From the NCBI GenBank assembly GCA_024220525.1, contig JAMYWO010000134.1, forward strand, positions 57,137 through 121,136: a DNA stretch of 64,000 nucleotides, in the 5' to 3' direction. Source of the stretch: Cochliopodium minus (Eukaryota; Discosea; Himatismenida; Cochliopodiidae). This document shows, piece after piece, positions 45,351-56,899 of this stretch (positions are counted from its first letter, which is position 1; every line of letters begins with the position of its first letter). The notes beneath the pieces were generated by a model. The model was not told where the DNA came from, made no database searches, and saw nothing but the letters and a program-made list of their open reading frames with translations. Position numbers and translations under genes: made by a program.

Positions 45351-46115
45351 AAAACAAAATTATCTTTTGATCATATCATTGATATTTCTTATTTAATCAT
45401 TTATTTTTTTCAAGATATTTAATATTAATATATATTTGATTATATTTTTTAAATTGCACTTTATTTCATACAAAAATAAATATTTTTTTTTTGATTTGAG
45501 AATATTGGATTTCAATTGCCTAATTTTCATATTGAATATTGAAGAATTCATTTATTAAGAAATTATTCTCCCGTTTGAAGGATAAAATATCTATCCCTAT
45601 CTACAAAATCGGAGTTCCATAAGTACCATAAAAAAAAATCATGATTTATGAAGATTCTTCAATACATAATGATATATCTTCATTTTTTTAATCTTCATTT
45701 TACAAATATATTAAAAGAAAAACTGAGATTTTTCAAATTAAAGATCAAAAAATCTTGAAAAATGTAATTCTATGCATCAGATTTCCTCAAGATCTGTTTC
45801 TATCAGATGATTTCAAGAATATTGCATTCAAAAATCATTCCATAATTGATATCACAACATCTATCTATCTATACATTCAAAAATTTTTTTTTTTTTTGGG
45901 ATTCTCTCATTGTGAGCCTTGATTAACATATTTATTAGAAAATTAAATATTTTAATTTTTTGTTCTCATCTCTGATTTAATTCTTGGTTCTCAATGAGAG
46001 TTTACAAAAAAAATTCTTTTTTTTTCAATTACCTTTTTTTTTAATTATTACATAAATTATTTAATTTTTTAATTAAAAAAAAAAAGGAGAGTATGAGAAA
46101 AAGGATTACAAAGAA
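45351..46115. other. Intergenic region, no gene seen
   Basis: AT-rich spacer with somewhat more complex sequence at 45540-45850. That part includes short imperfect inverted repeats, such as CAGAT...ATCTG around 45778-45796. It could hold a small noncoding RNA, but nothing matched a known RNA class by eye. Confidence 0.45.
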
Positions 46116-46209
46116 TTAAGACACAACAGTGACCTTAACAGCGTCCTTCAAAGAAATCACATTAAAACCGATCTTTTTTTCAACAGCGACGAGCCAAGTA
46201 GCCAAAGTT
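46116..46209 (-). other. Orphan exon-like coding block
   Basis: On the minus strand this block reads TLATWLVAVEKKIGFNVISL, then KDAVKVTVVS and a TAA at 46116. Its G+C content and codon use are typical of coding DNA and unlike the surrounding AT runs. An AG precedes it at the expected acceptor (right edge). No start codon or upstream exon can be found between it and the plus-strand gene at 46510. It is either the last exon of a gene with an undetected 5' part, or a remnant. Confidence 0.45.
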
Positions 46210-46509
46210 CTATGGACGACAAAAGTAATTTTTAATTTTTTAGTTTTCTCCAAAATAATTTAAAAAATTATCAATTTTTTTTTATTTTAGATAATTTTTA
46301 AATTTCTTTTTTTTTTATTATTTTTTCTTTCGTTTTTTCTGTAATTTTAAAACAATTTTTTTATTTTAAATTTTTTTTGTTGTTTTTTTTTTTATTTTTT
46401 AATATTTTTTTTGATTTTTTCATGTATATTATAAGCACCAATCATTAAAACCAAAAAATTATCACAAGATTCACAAGGAGTCCAACACGAACAACTAACC
46501 AACACAGAG

Positions 46510-47866
46510 ATGAAGTCCACCGAAGGGGAGCTGCTCTCCCTACGTCTCAAGCTCTCCCGTGCCAACTCTCAAATAGATTCCCTCTCTCAACAACTTTACA
46601 CTGAGAAGCGTGTTTCTGAAAAATTCAAAAATTGGAATCATCATCTTGATGTTGAAATGCGCATGTTAAAAAAAGGTGACAAAAAAAAAATGATTTTTTT
46701 TTAAAATAGTTTTTAATTTAAAATAGTTTTTTTTTTTATCTTTAATTGTTTTTAACTTTTTGTTTTTTTGATCTTTCTAATTTAATTTGATAATTTTTTT
46801 GATTTTTTGAATTAATTTTCTGATTTTTTAGTTTTTTTTTCCATCTATTATATTTTTTATTTAGACTTATTTTAAAATTAAATTTTTCATAATATTTACT
46901 TTCAATGTGGATTTTGATCTCTTATTAAATTATTTTTAAAATTATTATTTTATTGATTTTTTAAATTTTGAATAATTTTTTTTTTGATTTTTAAATATAA
47001 ATATAAAATTTTTTTTTTTGATTTTAGATTTATGGACATTATCAGAGGGGCTGAGAAATGTATTGGACAAAAACAAAGAGTTGACTCAAAAATATGAAAA
47101 AATGGAGGATGTTTTATTGGATGTCCTGATAAGATATCGTGAACAAATATCCAATGAAGAAAAAATTAAAATTGAAAAAGAAAAAGAAACTAACAAAAAC
47201 AACGAACCTCTAAAAGAAGTAAATCAAGTAAAAAATATTTTTCAATTAAATCAAATTATTATAAAGTATATTTTCTCAAAATTTTTATTAATCAATTTTT
47301 TTTGTTAATATTTTTTATTTTAATTATTTCATTCAAATTTTTTTAAATATTTTTCAATTAAATCAAATTATTATAAAGTTTATTTTCTCAAAATTTTTAT
47401 TAATCAATTTTTTTTGTTAATAGTTTTATTTTTATTATTTCATTCAAATTTTTTATTTTTTTAAATTTTTTAGGTCATAGAAAACACAAATAACATGGTG
47501 AAATTGGAAATGAAAGTGGAAAGGCTTCAACAAGAGAAAGAGATCATCCTCTCCCTCCTCGAAGAAGAGAAAAAGAAGAGGCTGCACCTCAACCTCGTCT
47601 GCCAAGACTTTGTCTCCTCCTTCACCAAATCTAAATCAGAAGTGCGATCAGATCCAAACTCGCCTCGTTCATCTTCTTCTTCTCCCATTCCAAAGTCTTA
47701 TTCGGACAAATTAAAAAAAAACAGCGGAAGGTTTAAGAAGAAGGCTATCAAGAGGGGAATCATGAGGAGTTTTGATACTCAGGTCAAGTTTGATTTGTCT
47801 CCTAAGAGCAAGGGTTCTTTGGACAAGTATAAAAATGAGGATTCTAATAACTTTAATAGTTTGTAA
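46510..47866 (+). CDS. Coiled-coil protein with basic Ser-rich C-terminus
   Basis: Exons 46510-46675, 47028-47227 and 47474-47866 join in frame to 252 aa. Almost the whole protein is heptad-rich (LLSLRLKLSRANSQIDSLSQ, LEMKVERLQQEKEIILSLLE). The tail is rich in Ser/Pro and basic residues (SPRSSSSSPIPKSYSDKLKK, FKKKAIKRGIMRSFD). This tail could bind membranes, microtubules or nucleic acid. Both introns are long for this region (352 and 246 nt), and the second contains a tandem duplication. No family recognised. Confidence 0.75.
47233..47456 (+). repeat. 112-bp tandem duplication inside an intron
   Basis: Two adjacent copies start at 47233 and 47345 (AAATATTTTTCAATTAAATC...). They differ at only a few positions. 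Both lie between exons 2 and 3 of the coiled-coil gene, so the intron grew by internal duplication. Confidence 0.9.
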
Positions 47867-48009
47867 ATAATAAAATAAAAATAAAGTGAGAAAAAAAAAA
47901 AGTAAAAAATAAATACACATAAAAAAAAAGTAAAATTAAAAAAAAAAATTTAAACGAACTGATTGTTAAAAACATTTTTAATTTTTTCATTTCTCTTTTG
48001 CTTTACTTC

Positions 48010-50862
48010 TTAAAGAAAGCAAGAGTTATCAAATTGTTGTTTCTCTTTTAAAGTTCTTTTGAGTTTTACTTTTAACTCGAAGATCTTTTTCTGGAGCTTC
48101 TCGTTCTGCGTAAGGAGATTCAAGTGATCAGTTTGTTGGGGATCCTTCTCAGAAAATTTTTCCAAGAGATGTTTAAACTTTTCGTTTTCTACGTGAAGAC
48201 GAAAGAGCTTTTCGTTGGCAGACTTTGATTTGAGTTCATATTCTTCAAAGATGCTTGAAAATTCTCCGCTTTTAAAACAATTTATTGTTTCGTTGAGTTT
48301 TTCTATTTTTTCCTTGAAACAAGAAGTGAGGAGAAGTTTTTGTCTTATGGAAATGTCAAATTGATATTCAAGCGCCTCTAATGTTTCGAACAATTTGTAT
48401 GTGTCTTCTTCTAATTGACTGTTCTTTTCTACGAGATCCTCTTTCTCTTCATTGAACAAAAGTATTGTTGTTTCATGTTTTTTTGACAACTCTTCGTTAG
48501 CATTTAAAAGATTGTTGTACTTTTTTTGGATTTCTTCATACTTTGAAGTATCTGACTTTTCATTTTCTAAGAAAAAAAAAACATCAAATTTTTTTTAAAC
48601 TTTGAATTATTAATCTTTTTTTTACCTAATGATTGTCTTAGAGAATCATTTTCTATTCGAATGTTGTTCGTGTTTTGAACCAACTCTTTATTAGTGAACT
48701 CCAAGGACTCTTTTTTCTTGTCAAGATCTCTGACATTATTCAAAGCAGACAAGAGTTGTTGTTGAAGAAGCTCAACCCTCTCAGTGAGCATCCTTATCTC
48801 ATTGTTCAACTCTTCAATTAAGTAAAACTCCTCTTTCTTCTCAAATCTTAAAAGGAGTTTACTCTTGTCTTGCAATTCCTTATTGGTCTTTTCATACTTT
48901 TCGAAAACAGAGTCATAAACAGAGCGGAGTTGTTGCAACATTTCTTTTTTGCGAGAAACTTTTACTTCGAGATTCTTGTTAGTAAACTTGAGATCAGTGA
49001 GGTCAGACTCCAAGTTCTCCAAATATTGAAGCTTCATCTCTTTTTTACGAAGAGTGTCACTAAGACATTCAACTTGGTTCTCCAAACTCTCGATTTTGTC
49101 TTGTAAAATCTCTTCTTTCTCAACATAAGAGTTGTGAAGGTTTCTTTCAAAGATGGTATTTCTCCTTCTAGGAGACTTGAATTCCTCACTGATTTTTTGG
49201 TTAGCAACGTCAAGTTTCTTATGCACAGCTTGAAGTTGTAAATTCAAAGTACAAATCTTCTGCTCCAAATTCTCATTCTTCTCCAACTCTTCCTCCATCA
49301 AAGAAGTGACAGTTTCCTTCTCCGATTCGAGCCTTTTTATAAACTCTTCCCTCTTTTTTCTTTCTTCAAAGTTGATCTCATGGGTCTTTCGGTTTATTTC
49401 TCTCATTTCTTCGAGTTGTTGGGAAATTTTGACAAAGTTCTCATTTTCTGATTTGAGAGACTCATTTTCCATGAGGTGCTCCATCACCTTTTTCTTCATC
49501 TCCTTGTTTTTTTGCTCCTCCTCTTGCAGTTTCTCGATGTTCTTTCTTTCGTTCATTCTAATGATCTCCAACTCGTTTTTTGTTTCATGGATGATGTTCA
49601 TGCAATGTTCGTAATTCATTTGAAGCTCAAATTTCTCATCTAAAAAATTTTAATTTAAAATTTTTTAACAAAATAAAAAGTTTACTAAAGATGTTTTATT
49701 TACCAGTTGTTTTTAGGAGTTGAAAGGAGGTTGATTGGAGTTGAAGTTCTTTCTTTTTTTCTTCTTCTCTAGAGTTTTCAAGCATAAAGCTAAGGCTTTC
49801 ATTCTTGTTTTTCAATAGGGTGCATTCTTTCTTCAAAGAAGCGATCTGATCTTTGTAATCCTCTTCTATCTCCAAAAATCTAATGAAAAGAAAATAAAAT
49901 TCATAATCAATTCTTTCATTAAAAGTAAAGAAATACCTATTGTTTGTTTTGTTCAAATTGTTTTGGTAATCATTGATAATTTGGTCTTTATTCTCAACAG
50001 ATTTGAGATAGATTTTAATTCTATTCAATTCATTTCTCAACTTCTCGTTCTCTTCAACCAAACGATCAGTATCAACCTCTTTTTTCTTGATGGTCTCACT
50101 CAACTGCTTTTGGATCTTTTCACTTTCTTTGAGCATGTTCTCTTTGTCAATTTTGTATCTAGAAAACTGTTCTCCCATAATGATTTGTTCTTTCCTTGTT
50201 TTTTCCAATTCTTTTTTCATCTCCAAGTTCAGGTTGTTCACTTTTTCTTTGTATTCCCTCTCTTTTGAGATGATTTGTTGGTTTATCTCCTTGTTTTGCT
50301 CCTTGTGCTTGTCCACTACATTCTGCATCGATTCACATGCACTTTTCAGACGATTTTGTTCCTTCATCATCATTTCCATCTCATTATCCTTGTTATTCAA
50401 TTTCTCTTTGAGTGATATTATTTCACTATATATGGCAAGATAGGATAAGATATTGTGAGATTATGATTTATATATTTAATTAACTGAATTTTTTATTTTT
50501 ATATTTTTTTACCCATTCAAATTCCTTTTATTTTTTTCTGATTCAATCTCCTTATTTTTATAATTCTCCAAGAGATTTGTAATGATCCCTAGATTATCGG
50601 TCTTTATCTTCAATTCTTTGTTTATTCTGGATATCTCCGAGATGAGATTTTCTTTTTCAGTTGAATTCAATAAACCTTGTTTGATGAGATCATTGTTTTG
50701 TATTTTGAGCTCTTTTATTTCTTCTTTGCTTTTGTTGTGTGCCATCTCCAAATTCTCCATCTTATATTTCATTTGCTTATTCTCTTTCTCATACTTTTCG
50801 TATCTTCTATTCATCTCTGATGAATCATTTTCTTTATTCATTAGATTCAAAGTATTCAGCAT
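48010..50862 (-). CDS. Long coiled-coil protein
   Basis: At least six exons from ATG 50862 to the stop at 48010, roughly 850 aa. Nearly every segment is a long charged heptad repeat (for example LKSACESMQNVVDKHKEQNK, ELNNEIRMLTERVELLQQQL), with no globular domain at either end. One short non-helical break (SPRRRNTIFE) carries a basophilic phosphorylation-like site. Exon ends fit GT-AG introns at about 50505, 49935-49880, 49700-49640 and 48640-48570. A golgin, centrosomal or cytoskeletal linker role is plausible for such proteins, but it cannot be chosen from sequence. It converges on the coiled-coil gene at 46510. Confidence 0.8.
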
Positions 50863-51054
50863 TTTTTTTTTATAAATTTATAATTTAACGATTTTTTAAT
50901 ATTTTTTTTTTGAAAAAATGGCGGTATAATCATTTATGAAATAAATCAAAAAATGTTGTTTAATTTGGATAGTTTTTTGACAATTTCATGTAAAATTAGT
51001 TTTGGAAACACTTTTTTCAACTTGGAACATAAAAACAAACAAAACACTTCTTCT

Positions 51055-52099
51055 TTAAACTTTGATGAAAAATATTTGTGGGAATTTACACTCCATACCT
51101 TTTCAAACAAAGAATTTGAATGAGTAATGATAAAAAAGAATAGAAGAGAAAAATAACCTTGGTGTTTAGAACGTGCTTAATGATATCTATTAAAGTTTTA
51201 AATGTACATTAGTCAATAGAAACAAAGTTTAAATAAACTCACCCGAAACAAAAAGTTTATCAGGAGTACTATTAGGACAAGCCCAAGAGGTTCCTATAAA
51301 TAAAAAAGGATATCAATTAGTTAACAAGCGAATTAATTGAATATTTTAACCCCTTCCAATTTCTTTTTTGAACAAAAAGCAAAATTCTTTATCTTTGGGC
51401 CAATACTTTGAAGACTCGTCAAAAATGCAATCAACATTTCTATATAAGAAAGTTGTATCAACAGGTACACTCTTTATCAAAGGCACATCTTTGTATTTTA
51501 TTTTATTTTCTTCTGTCAATACCCAAGTTGTTCCATTATTGTGAGTCTTTAGTTCTACTGGCAGAGCATTCTTTTAAAAATTTAAGAAAAAAAAGTATTA
51601 AAAAAAGAATTCATAACTCAAAAAAAAAGAAAACCATTTTATTAAATTTTCCGTTCACTCCGTATCTTATTCCATTTTCATCTTTAAATGTATTATAATC
51701 TTTTTTTTTCACAAAAATTATATAATTTTTTAAAATCAAAAGGGTATCCTTATACCAAAGCTAATAACTGATCCTCCAACATTTATATAATCGTATATTA
51801 GATCTCCTAATTGATCTGATTTTTCTATATCCATTCTATTCCCACCATTTAATACAATCAAATCACACTCCAAAAACTTGGGTACAACGAATTCTTTATT
51901 ATTTGTTTGAAATCTTTCAACTATTAAAATTGGAGATCGATTAATAAAATACTAATCCATTTCCTTTGATACAAATCCATTTGTCTTTTTTAAAAATACC
52001 TTTTATATTGGGATTCATTTCAATAAACTTTTCCAATAAAGTGGTATTATTGGATGTGTTAAAAAAATAGATCAAAGCATCTTCAGAATTGGTCTTCAT
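51055..52099 (-). CDS. Hypothetical protein with a class-I-glutamine-amidotransferase-like N-terminal fold
   Basis: Exons run from ATG 52099 (MKTNSEDALIYFFNTSN). The second exon contains LECDLIVLNGGN followed by QLGDLIYDYINVGGSVISFG. That is the hydrophobic strand, then LGdxLxdYxxxGG, pattern seen in ThuA/GATase1-like Rossmann domains. Later exons read GIRYGVNGKFNK, LKTHNNGTTWVLTEE, VDTTFLYRNVDCIFDE and a tail ending SKHQGMECKFPQIFFIKV before TAA at 51055. One exon is only 18-19 nt (about 51161-51179). The glutaminase Cys is not evident, so an enzyme activity is not claimed. Confidence 0.6.
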
Positions 52100-52311
52100 T
52101 TTTTTTTATTTTTTTTGATTATTTATTGGCATGATCTAATTGTTAGAACAATTTAATGAAATTAACAATTTTTCAAAACGATTCGAAGAAACAATTTAAT
52201 TATTGTTGATTGCTCAATTCCAAAAACAAAAAAAAAGTTAATTTGAAGTTATGACAAAAAATTAAAAATAAAAAGTGAATTAAAATTATACAATAATTGA
52301 AAAAAAGAAAT

Positions 52312-53159
52312 TTATTTAGTTTCTAATTCTAAAGCCTCCTTAGTTTTCTTTTTAACAAGATAAATAGGATCTTTCTTTTCTCCATCAAGTGTGAGTTTAA
52401 GAATTTGGACAGTGGGCAACTCCCTAGGCAAACACTCACAACAACCACTCACAGTAGCAGTTCCCTTTGGACCTGTCACGTTAAATTCAGTGCATTGAAG
52501 AAAGACGGAGACGTTCCTTGTAATATTGACATTGTAACCTGCTTTTATTGGTTCTCCTAACAATTCTTTTACTTGTTTGTCATGTTTCACTTTTTGGAGG
52601 ATCGTTTTGTAAATCAATGTTCCTATTATTGTTTGAGAATTTTCAATAAAAAATTTCAAATAAAGTTTTTCAGAAAATCTTTTTCTTCTGCTTTATCTTT
52701 TTTTGTATTTATTTTTTTTGAATTTATTGAAAAAGTTTAAAGATGAAAGTGATTGTTTTCAATAAAAAGTTTGGGCATTGTCCAAATAACTTGTTGATTT
52801 AAAACAAATATAATATGTGAATTAATTATGAAGTATACATATTATTTAATCTGTTTCATTATAATCGTTTATCTGTTAATTATATTCCCTTTCCTTATTT
52901 TATTTGTTATTTATTTTTCACCTTTAGAATTTTGATTGGTTATATAGTGTGCGATCAATGCACCACCTCCCAATAATGCAATAGAGGAGATAATGATATT
53001 TCTTTTGTAATTTTTGCCCAAAGATGAAGATTTGGAACTTATTACTTCTCTCAATTTTTCCACTGTCAATTTCTTTTTAAAATATTTGGTTGTGGATGAG
53101 AAAAATTTGAATGATGTATTGTTATTTTTATTGAATTTGAAGGTATTGAAGGCTTTCAT
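52312..53159 (-). CDS. Mitochondrial COA1/TIM21-like inner-membrane protein
   Basis: Exon 1 (about 52923-53159) encodes a basic, Ser/Phe-rich presequence (MKAFNTFKFNKNNNTSFKFF) and one TM segment (IIISSIALLGGGALIAHYI). The second exon (about 52312-52670) encodes VKELLGEPIKAGYNVN, a beta-rich part with VTGPKGTATVSG, and LDGEKKDPIYLVKK. LGEPI-x-G and GPKG-x-A-x-V are the hallmarks of the TIM21/COA1 group (presequence translocase or respiratory-complex assembly). The phases of the two exons do not match directly (donor phase 1, acceptors giving phase 2). A microexon in the 250-nt intron, or a sequence error, is needed, or these are two genes. Confidence 0.62.
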
Positions 53160-53333
53160 TTTAGGATATCAAGTTGATTCTTTCAATTTTTTTTAATTTG
53201 AAGAATAAATAATTTAAAAGTAAAAATATTTTGAATCAACAAATCAAATTTGAGAATGATACCATTCCATTCTTTGATTAGACAAATAGATTTGATTTGA
53301 ATCTTCAAAATTTATAATATAAAAATAAAAAAA

Positions 53334-54767
53334 ATGCATAAAAATCATTTCCAAAAGAACGTTTCCCAATTTAAAAGGAGATTTGGGATAATATTGAGCG
53401 AAACTGGACAAATGTTTGAAAGAGTAGCAATGGTATTGCAATATAGATTTCCACACAAAGAAAATTGTAAATAAAAGATTTTACAAAGAAAAATATATCC
53501 TCAAAACTAAAAAACTAAATATCTCTTTTATATTAATAGTATGTAGACACAATAATGTAATTAAATTAAATGATATCACTCCTTCTATTGGTGATAATAC
53601 TTTTATTGCTCCACATGCTGCAGTTATTGGAAATACAACCATTGGATCTAACAGTGCGATCTGGTATAATACTGTAATTAGAGGTAAAATGAAACAATAA
53701 AATGAACAAATATAGAGAAATGATATCAAAGAAATACTGTGATATTAAAATATAATATTCCCATAAAATATTTATATTTGAATCATATTTTCATTTTGAA
53801 CATTATGAATTATTGAAAGGAAAAATGTCTTGCATTTTTCATATATCTTGAGTATAAAAATTTAAATACTCACTTCATCTTTCATATCGCTTTAAATATT
53901 CATTTAATCTGATTGAAAATACTTTAGATAATCTGTTTATAATTTTCATTTCATAATTAAAGGTGATGTTGCATCTATAACAGTGGGAAATAATGTATCA
54001 ATTGGAGATGGTACAATAGTGCATGTATCCTCTGCATTCCATGGATATGGACCATATCACACCAAAATAGGAAACAATGTGTTCATTGGAGACAGATGTA
54101 TCATCCATGGAGCTACCATCGAGGATGGAGCTTATATCGAGAGTGGATCAATCATCATGGATGGATGTGTGATTGGAAAGGGAGCCAAAGTTGCTTCTAA
54201 TTCTTTCATTGCTAAAAATCAAATTGTAAAGGAGGGTGAGGTAAAGATTATTGAATTGATATTAAAGTTTATTATAAAAGAATATCAAATTTGATTGAAA
54301 ATGACCAATATTTAATTAATTTCATTCCACATATCTCTCAAAATATTAATATTTCCAAAATATCATTGCCCCTTTAAATCATTATCCATCACATATCTAT
54401 TTCTATCAAAATATTATAATTATTCGAAGGATGTATGAAACATTTTCATTCTTAGAATGATGTTGATATTCTTTTTCAAAAAAATAATCATTTCTGTTTA
54501 TTTTACTAATCTCCTCCTTTTTTTTTCTTTTAAAAGAAATGGGGAGGTTATCCAGCAAAACTTATTAATGTCCTCGAAAAAAGAGAAAGAGAGGAAATGA
54601 AATCTCTTTTTGAAGCTTCCTTAAATTTCGCTCGTGACATCAAAATTGAGCACGAAAGAGACGTCACTGGACACGAACAATTTATTATTGATGAAGAGAG
54701 TAACAATTACCATGAGACTCCCCACAGCAGATACATTGAAAATATAAGACATAGATTCCAAAATTGA
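53334..54767 (+). CDS. Gamma-carbonic-anhydrase-like protein 1 (complex I type)
   Basis: Exons 53334-53466, 53540-53683, 53963-54240 and 54537-54767 give 261 aa in frame. The N-terminus has the amphipathic helix of complex I gamma-CAs (RFGIILSETGQMFERVAMVL), then a left-handed beta-helix: IAPHAAVIGNTTIGSNSAIW, VIRGDVASITVGNNVSIGDG, and VHVSS. It keeps the R and D of RGD, one His at IVH and one at RCIIHG, but the middle zinc His is Asp (IGDRCIIHG). The C-terminus is the usual helix (PAKLINVLEKREREEM). Such proteins form the matrix-side gamma-CA heterotrimer on the complex I membrane arm in plants, Acanthamoeba and other protists. Catalysis is doubtful. Confidence 0.92.
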
Positions 54768-54888
54768 AAAAAAGGGAAGGATATATTCAAAAAAAGAAAG
54801 CATTTATAAAAATAAAATTTAAAATTAATTTTAATATTTTTTTTAATAATTTAATTATTTACAATTTTATTCTTTTGTTTTTTTTTTG

Positions 54889-56089
54889 TTATAAACTGTT
54901 TATCTTGTTTGAATGTCTTGTTTTTCTGTAAAATTTTTTGTTTTCGTAAAAGTTTTTCTTCATCTTTTTCATCACATAGTTCATTTCTCTTTCTTTCATC
55001 TTTGTTTTGTCAAAGTAATGTTCAGAACATACATCAAAATACTTCAAAATTGTTCTCAAAGTAATGATTTGTATTTTTTCTGATAAAATGAGGATATATT
55101 GAAGCTTGTACTTTACAACGTTAGACAACATATCTTTGAAAGAAGTGTTATTGTTACAGAAATTAAGATTTGCAATTCTGTATTTCTTGATAAATTGGTT
55201 CAAAGGGAGACCAATGTCCATGAAATAATTTTCTTTTTTAAGAAAATTAAGATCATTTGTAGTTATGACAGTGTAAGGGACATTCTTCTCGTTTAATACA
55301 ACAACAGCGGGAACTTTTTCGTTGACCAATACTTTAAACGCATCAAGAGCAGTTTTTTGATCGCTGATTTTGTGTGCTTCTTCTGCTATTTTGAGTTTTC
55401 CAACCGTTTTTTTGTTGTGAGGAATCAAATCGTTGATATTAATGTACAAGAACTTGATCAAATCAAACAAAGTCAAAAGATGTTCATAATTTCCTTCTTT
55501 GTCACTTATAGTTAATCTATCAATATCTCCAACTATCATGGTACGAATGATTTCTTGTAAATTGGACTCAATAGTGATAGGAATGACTCTTTTTTTTTTT
55601 TTTTTTTTTGAATAATAAAATCAATTTCTTGAATGGTACTGTTAGAAAATTTTTTTTACTTATTGTCTGCAAGATTTAATATCTGGTTTATGTTCCCTTT
55701 GTTAATAAAATAAAAAAGTTTTAAAGGATAATAAGATGTTTTGAAGAATTTACCTCTGAAGAAGTGATGATTGATTTGTTCTCTATCTAGTCCGTACTTA
55801 GATACTATCTTTACAAAAAAAACGAGGAAATCATTTAAATCGACCATTCCCACATCACAATCCATTGTGGAAGATCTTACTGGAGTTGATTCCAATTTGC
55901 TTCTCAAAAAATAATCTATTGTTCTAGAAATCTCATCAGTGTCGTGGATCCTCACAATTTTTTGATCAGGATTTAAAACGTCCTTTGTCTAATTTTTACA
56001 TATTTAATTCATATTTCAGCTAAATTTAAAAATATTTTTACTTGAACGTATTTCATGAAGAAATATGAAGTGGAGTGAGTAGTTCCCAT
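54889..56089 (-). CDS. CBS-domain protein with N-myristoylation-type start
   Basis: Exons 56042-56089, 55754-55988, 55660-55696 (37 nt) and 54889-55588 give 339 aa in frame. The N-terminus MGTTHSTSYF has Gly2 and Ser/Thr6-7, as in N-myristoylation sites. The body reads as CBS motifs of the SNF4/AMPK-gamma type: VIPITIESNLQEIIRTMI with DRLTISDKEGNYEHLLTLFD, SDQKTALDAFKVLVNEKVPA with VVVLNEKNVPYTVITTNDL, and FKDMLSNVVKYKLQYILIL. A Lys-rich tail follows. I infer a nucleotide- or metabolite-sensing membrane-associated regulator. It is not close enough to call AMPK gamma. Confidence 0.8.
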
Positions 56090-56183
56090 TATAATTTTCT
56101 TTTAATTCAATTCAATTTTGTTTTTGTGTTTTTTTTAATTAAAATTTCAATTTCTCTTTTTAAAATTTTTTATTTATAATTTG

Positions 56184-56325
56184 CTAGAAGTCCAATAAGG
56201 GTGCGAAAAATTTTTAAAATTGTCCTAAATCAAAACGATTTCTCACTATTTTAAGTTAAAATTTTTTTAATTTAAAGAAAATCGTTTTTTTTACAAGAAT
56301 ATTGTCCCTTACTGCAAGATCCTAG
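56184..56325. repeat. Imperfect 142-bp inverted repeat in a spacer
   Basis: The outer arms are CTAG ... ATAAGGG and CCCTTAC ... CTAG. The inner arms are AAAACGATTT and AAATCGTTTT, with an AT-rich loop. The element lies in the 800-bp spacer between the CBS gene and the second gamma-CA gene (56090-56899), which shows no coding exon. It may be a small inverted-repeat transposon remnant or a structured RNA. Confidence 0.5.
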
Positions 56326-56899
56326 TTTGAAACTATTGGAGAATTAGAAAGGGGATGAGTTAATTGATATTTATTTGGTATTTTTAATTTTATCGGAATT
56401 GCCTTATTTAATGATCAATCTTGCTTTCTATTCAAATCAATTTGATTTCAACCAAATTTGTATCACATTAGTTGAATTTATCAAATCAATCACTTTGTTT
56501 GATCCAAAGACGGCAGCCAAGGGATCCAATACAGGAAAATATCTTTGAAGTAAGAAAAAAATTTGTTTTGAAGTAAGAATTTTATTAGTTGAAGAAATTC
56601 ATCTTTAAAGAATTAAACTGGAATTAAAAGAAATAAATCATTTTATTAACAAAGAATCATTCACATATACATTTATTTAAACAAACTGGTGATTAATTTA
56701 GAGAAATAAAAGAACTTGATTTTTATATTTATTTTCTCAATCAATCAAAATGTAATCAAAAATAAAAAAAAAGTTATCCTGTTTAAATGTAAGAGATAAA
56801 TCAATGAAAATTAATATTTTCTTTTCTTCAATATATAAATCAAATCAGATATTAAATTATCTTGAATAAAAAAACTCATAATTTGTTTGTATATTAAAG

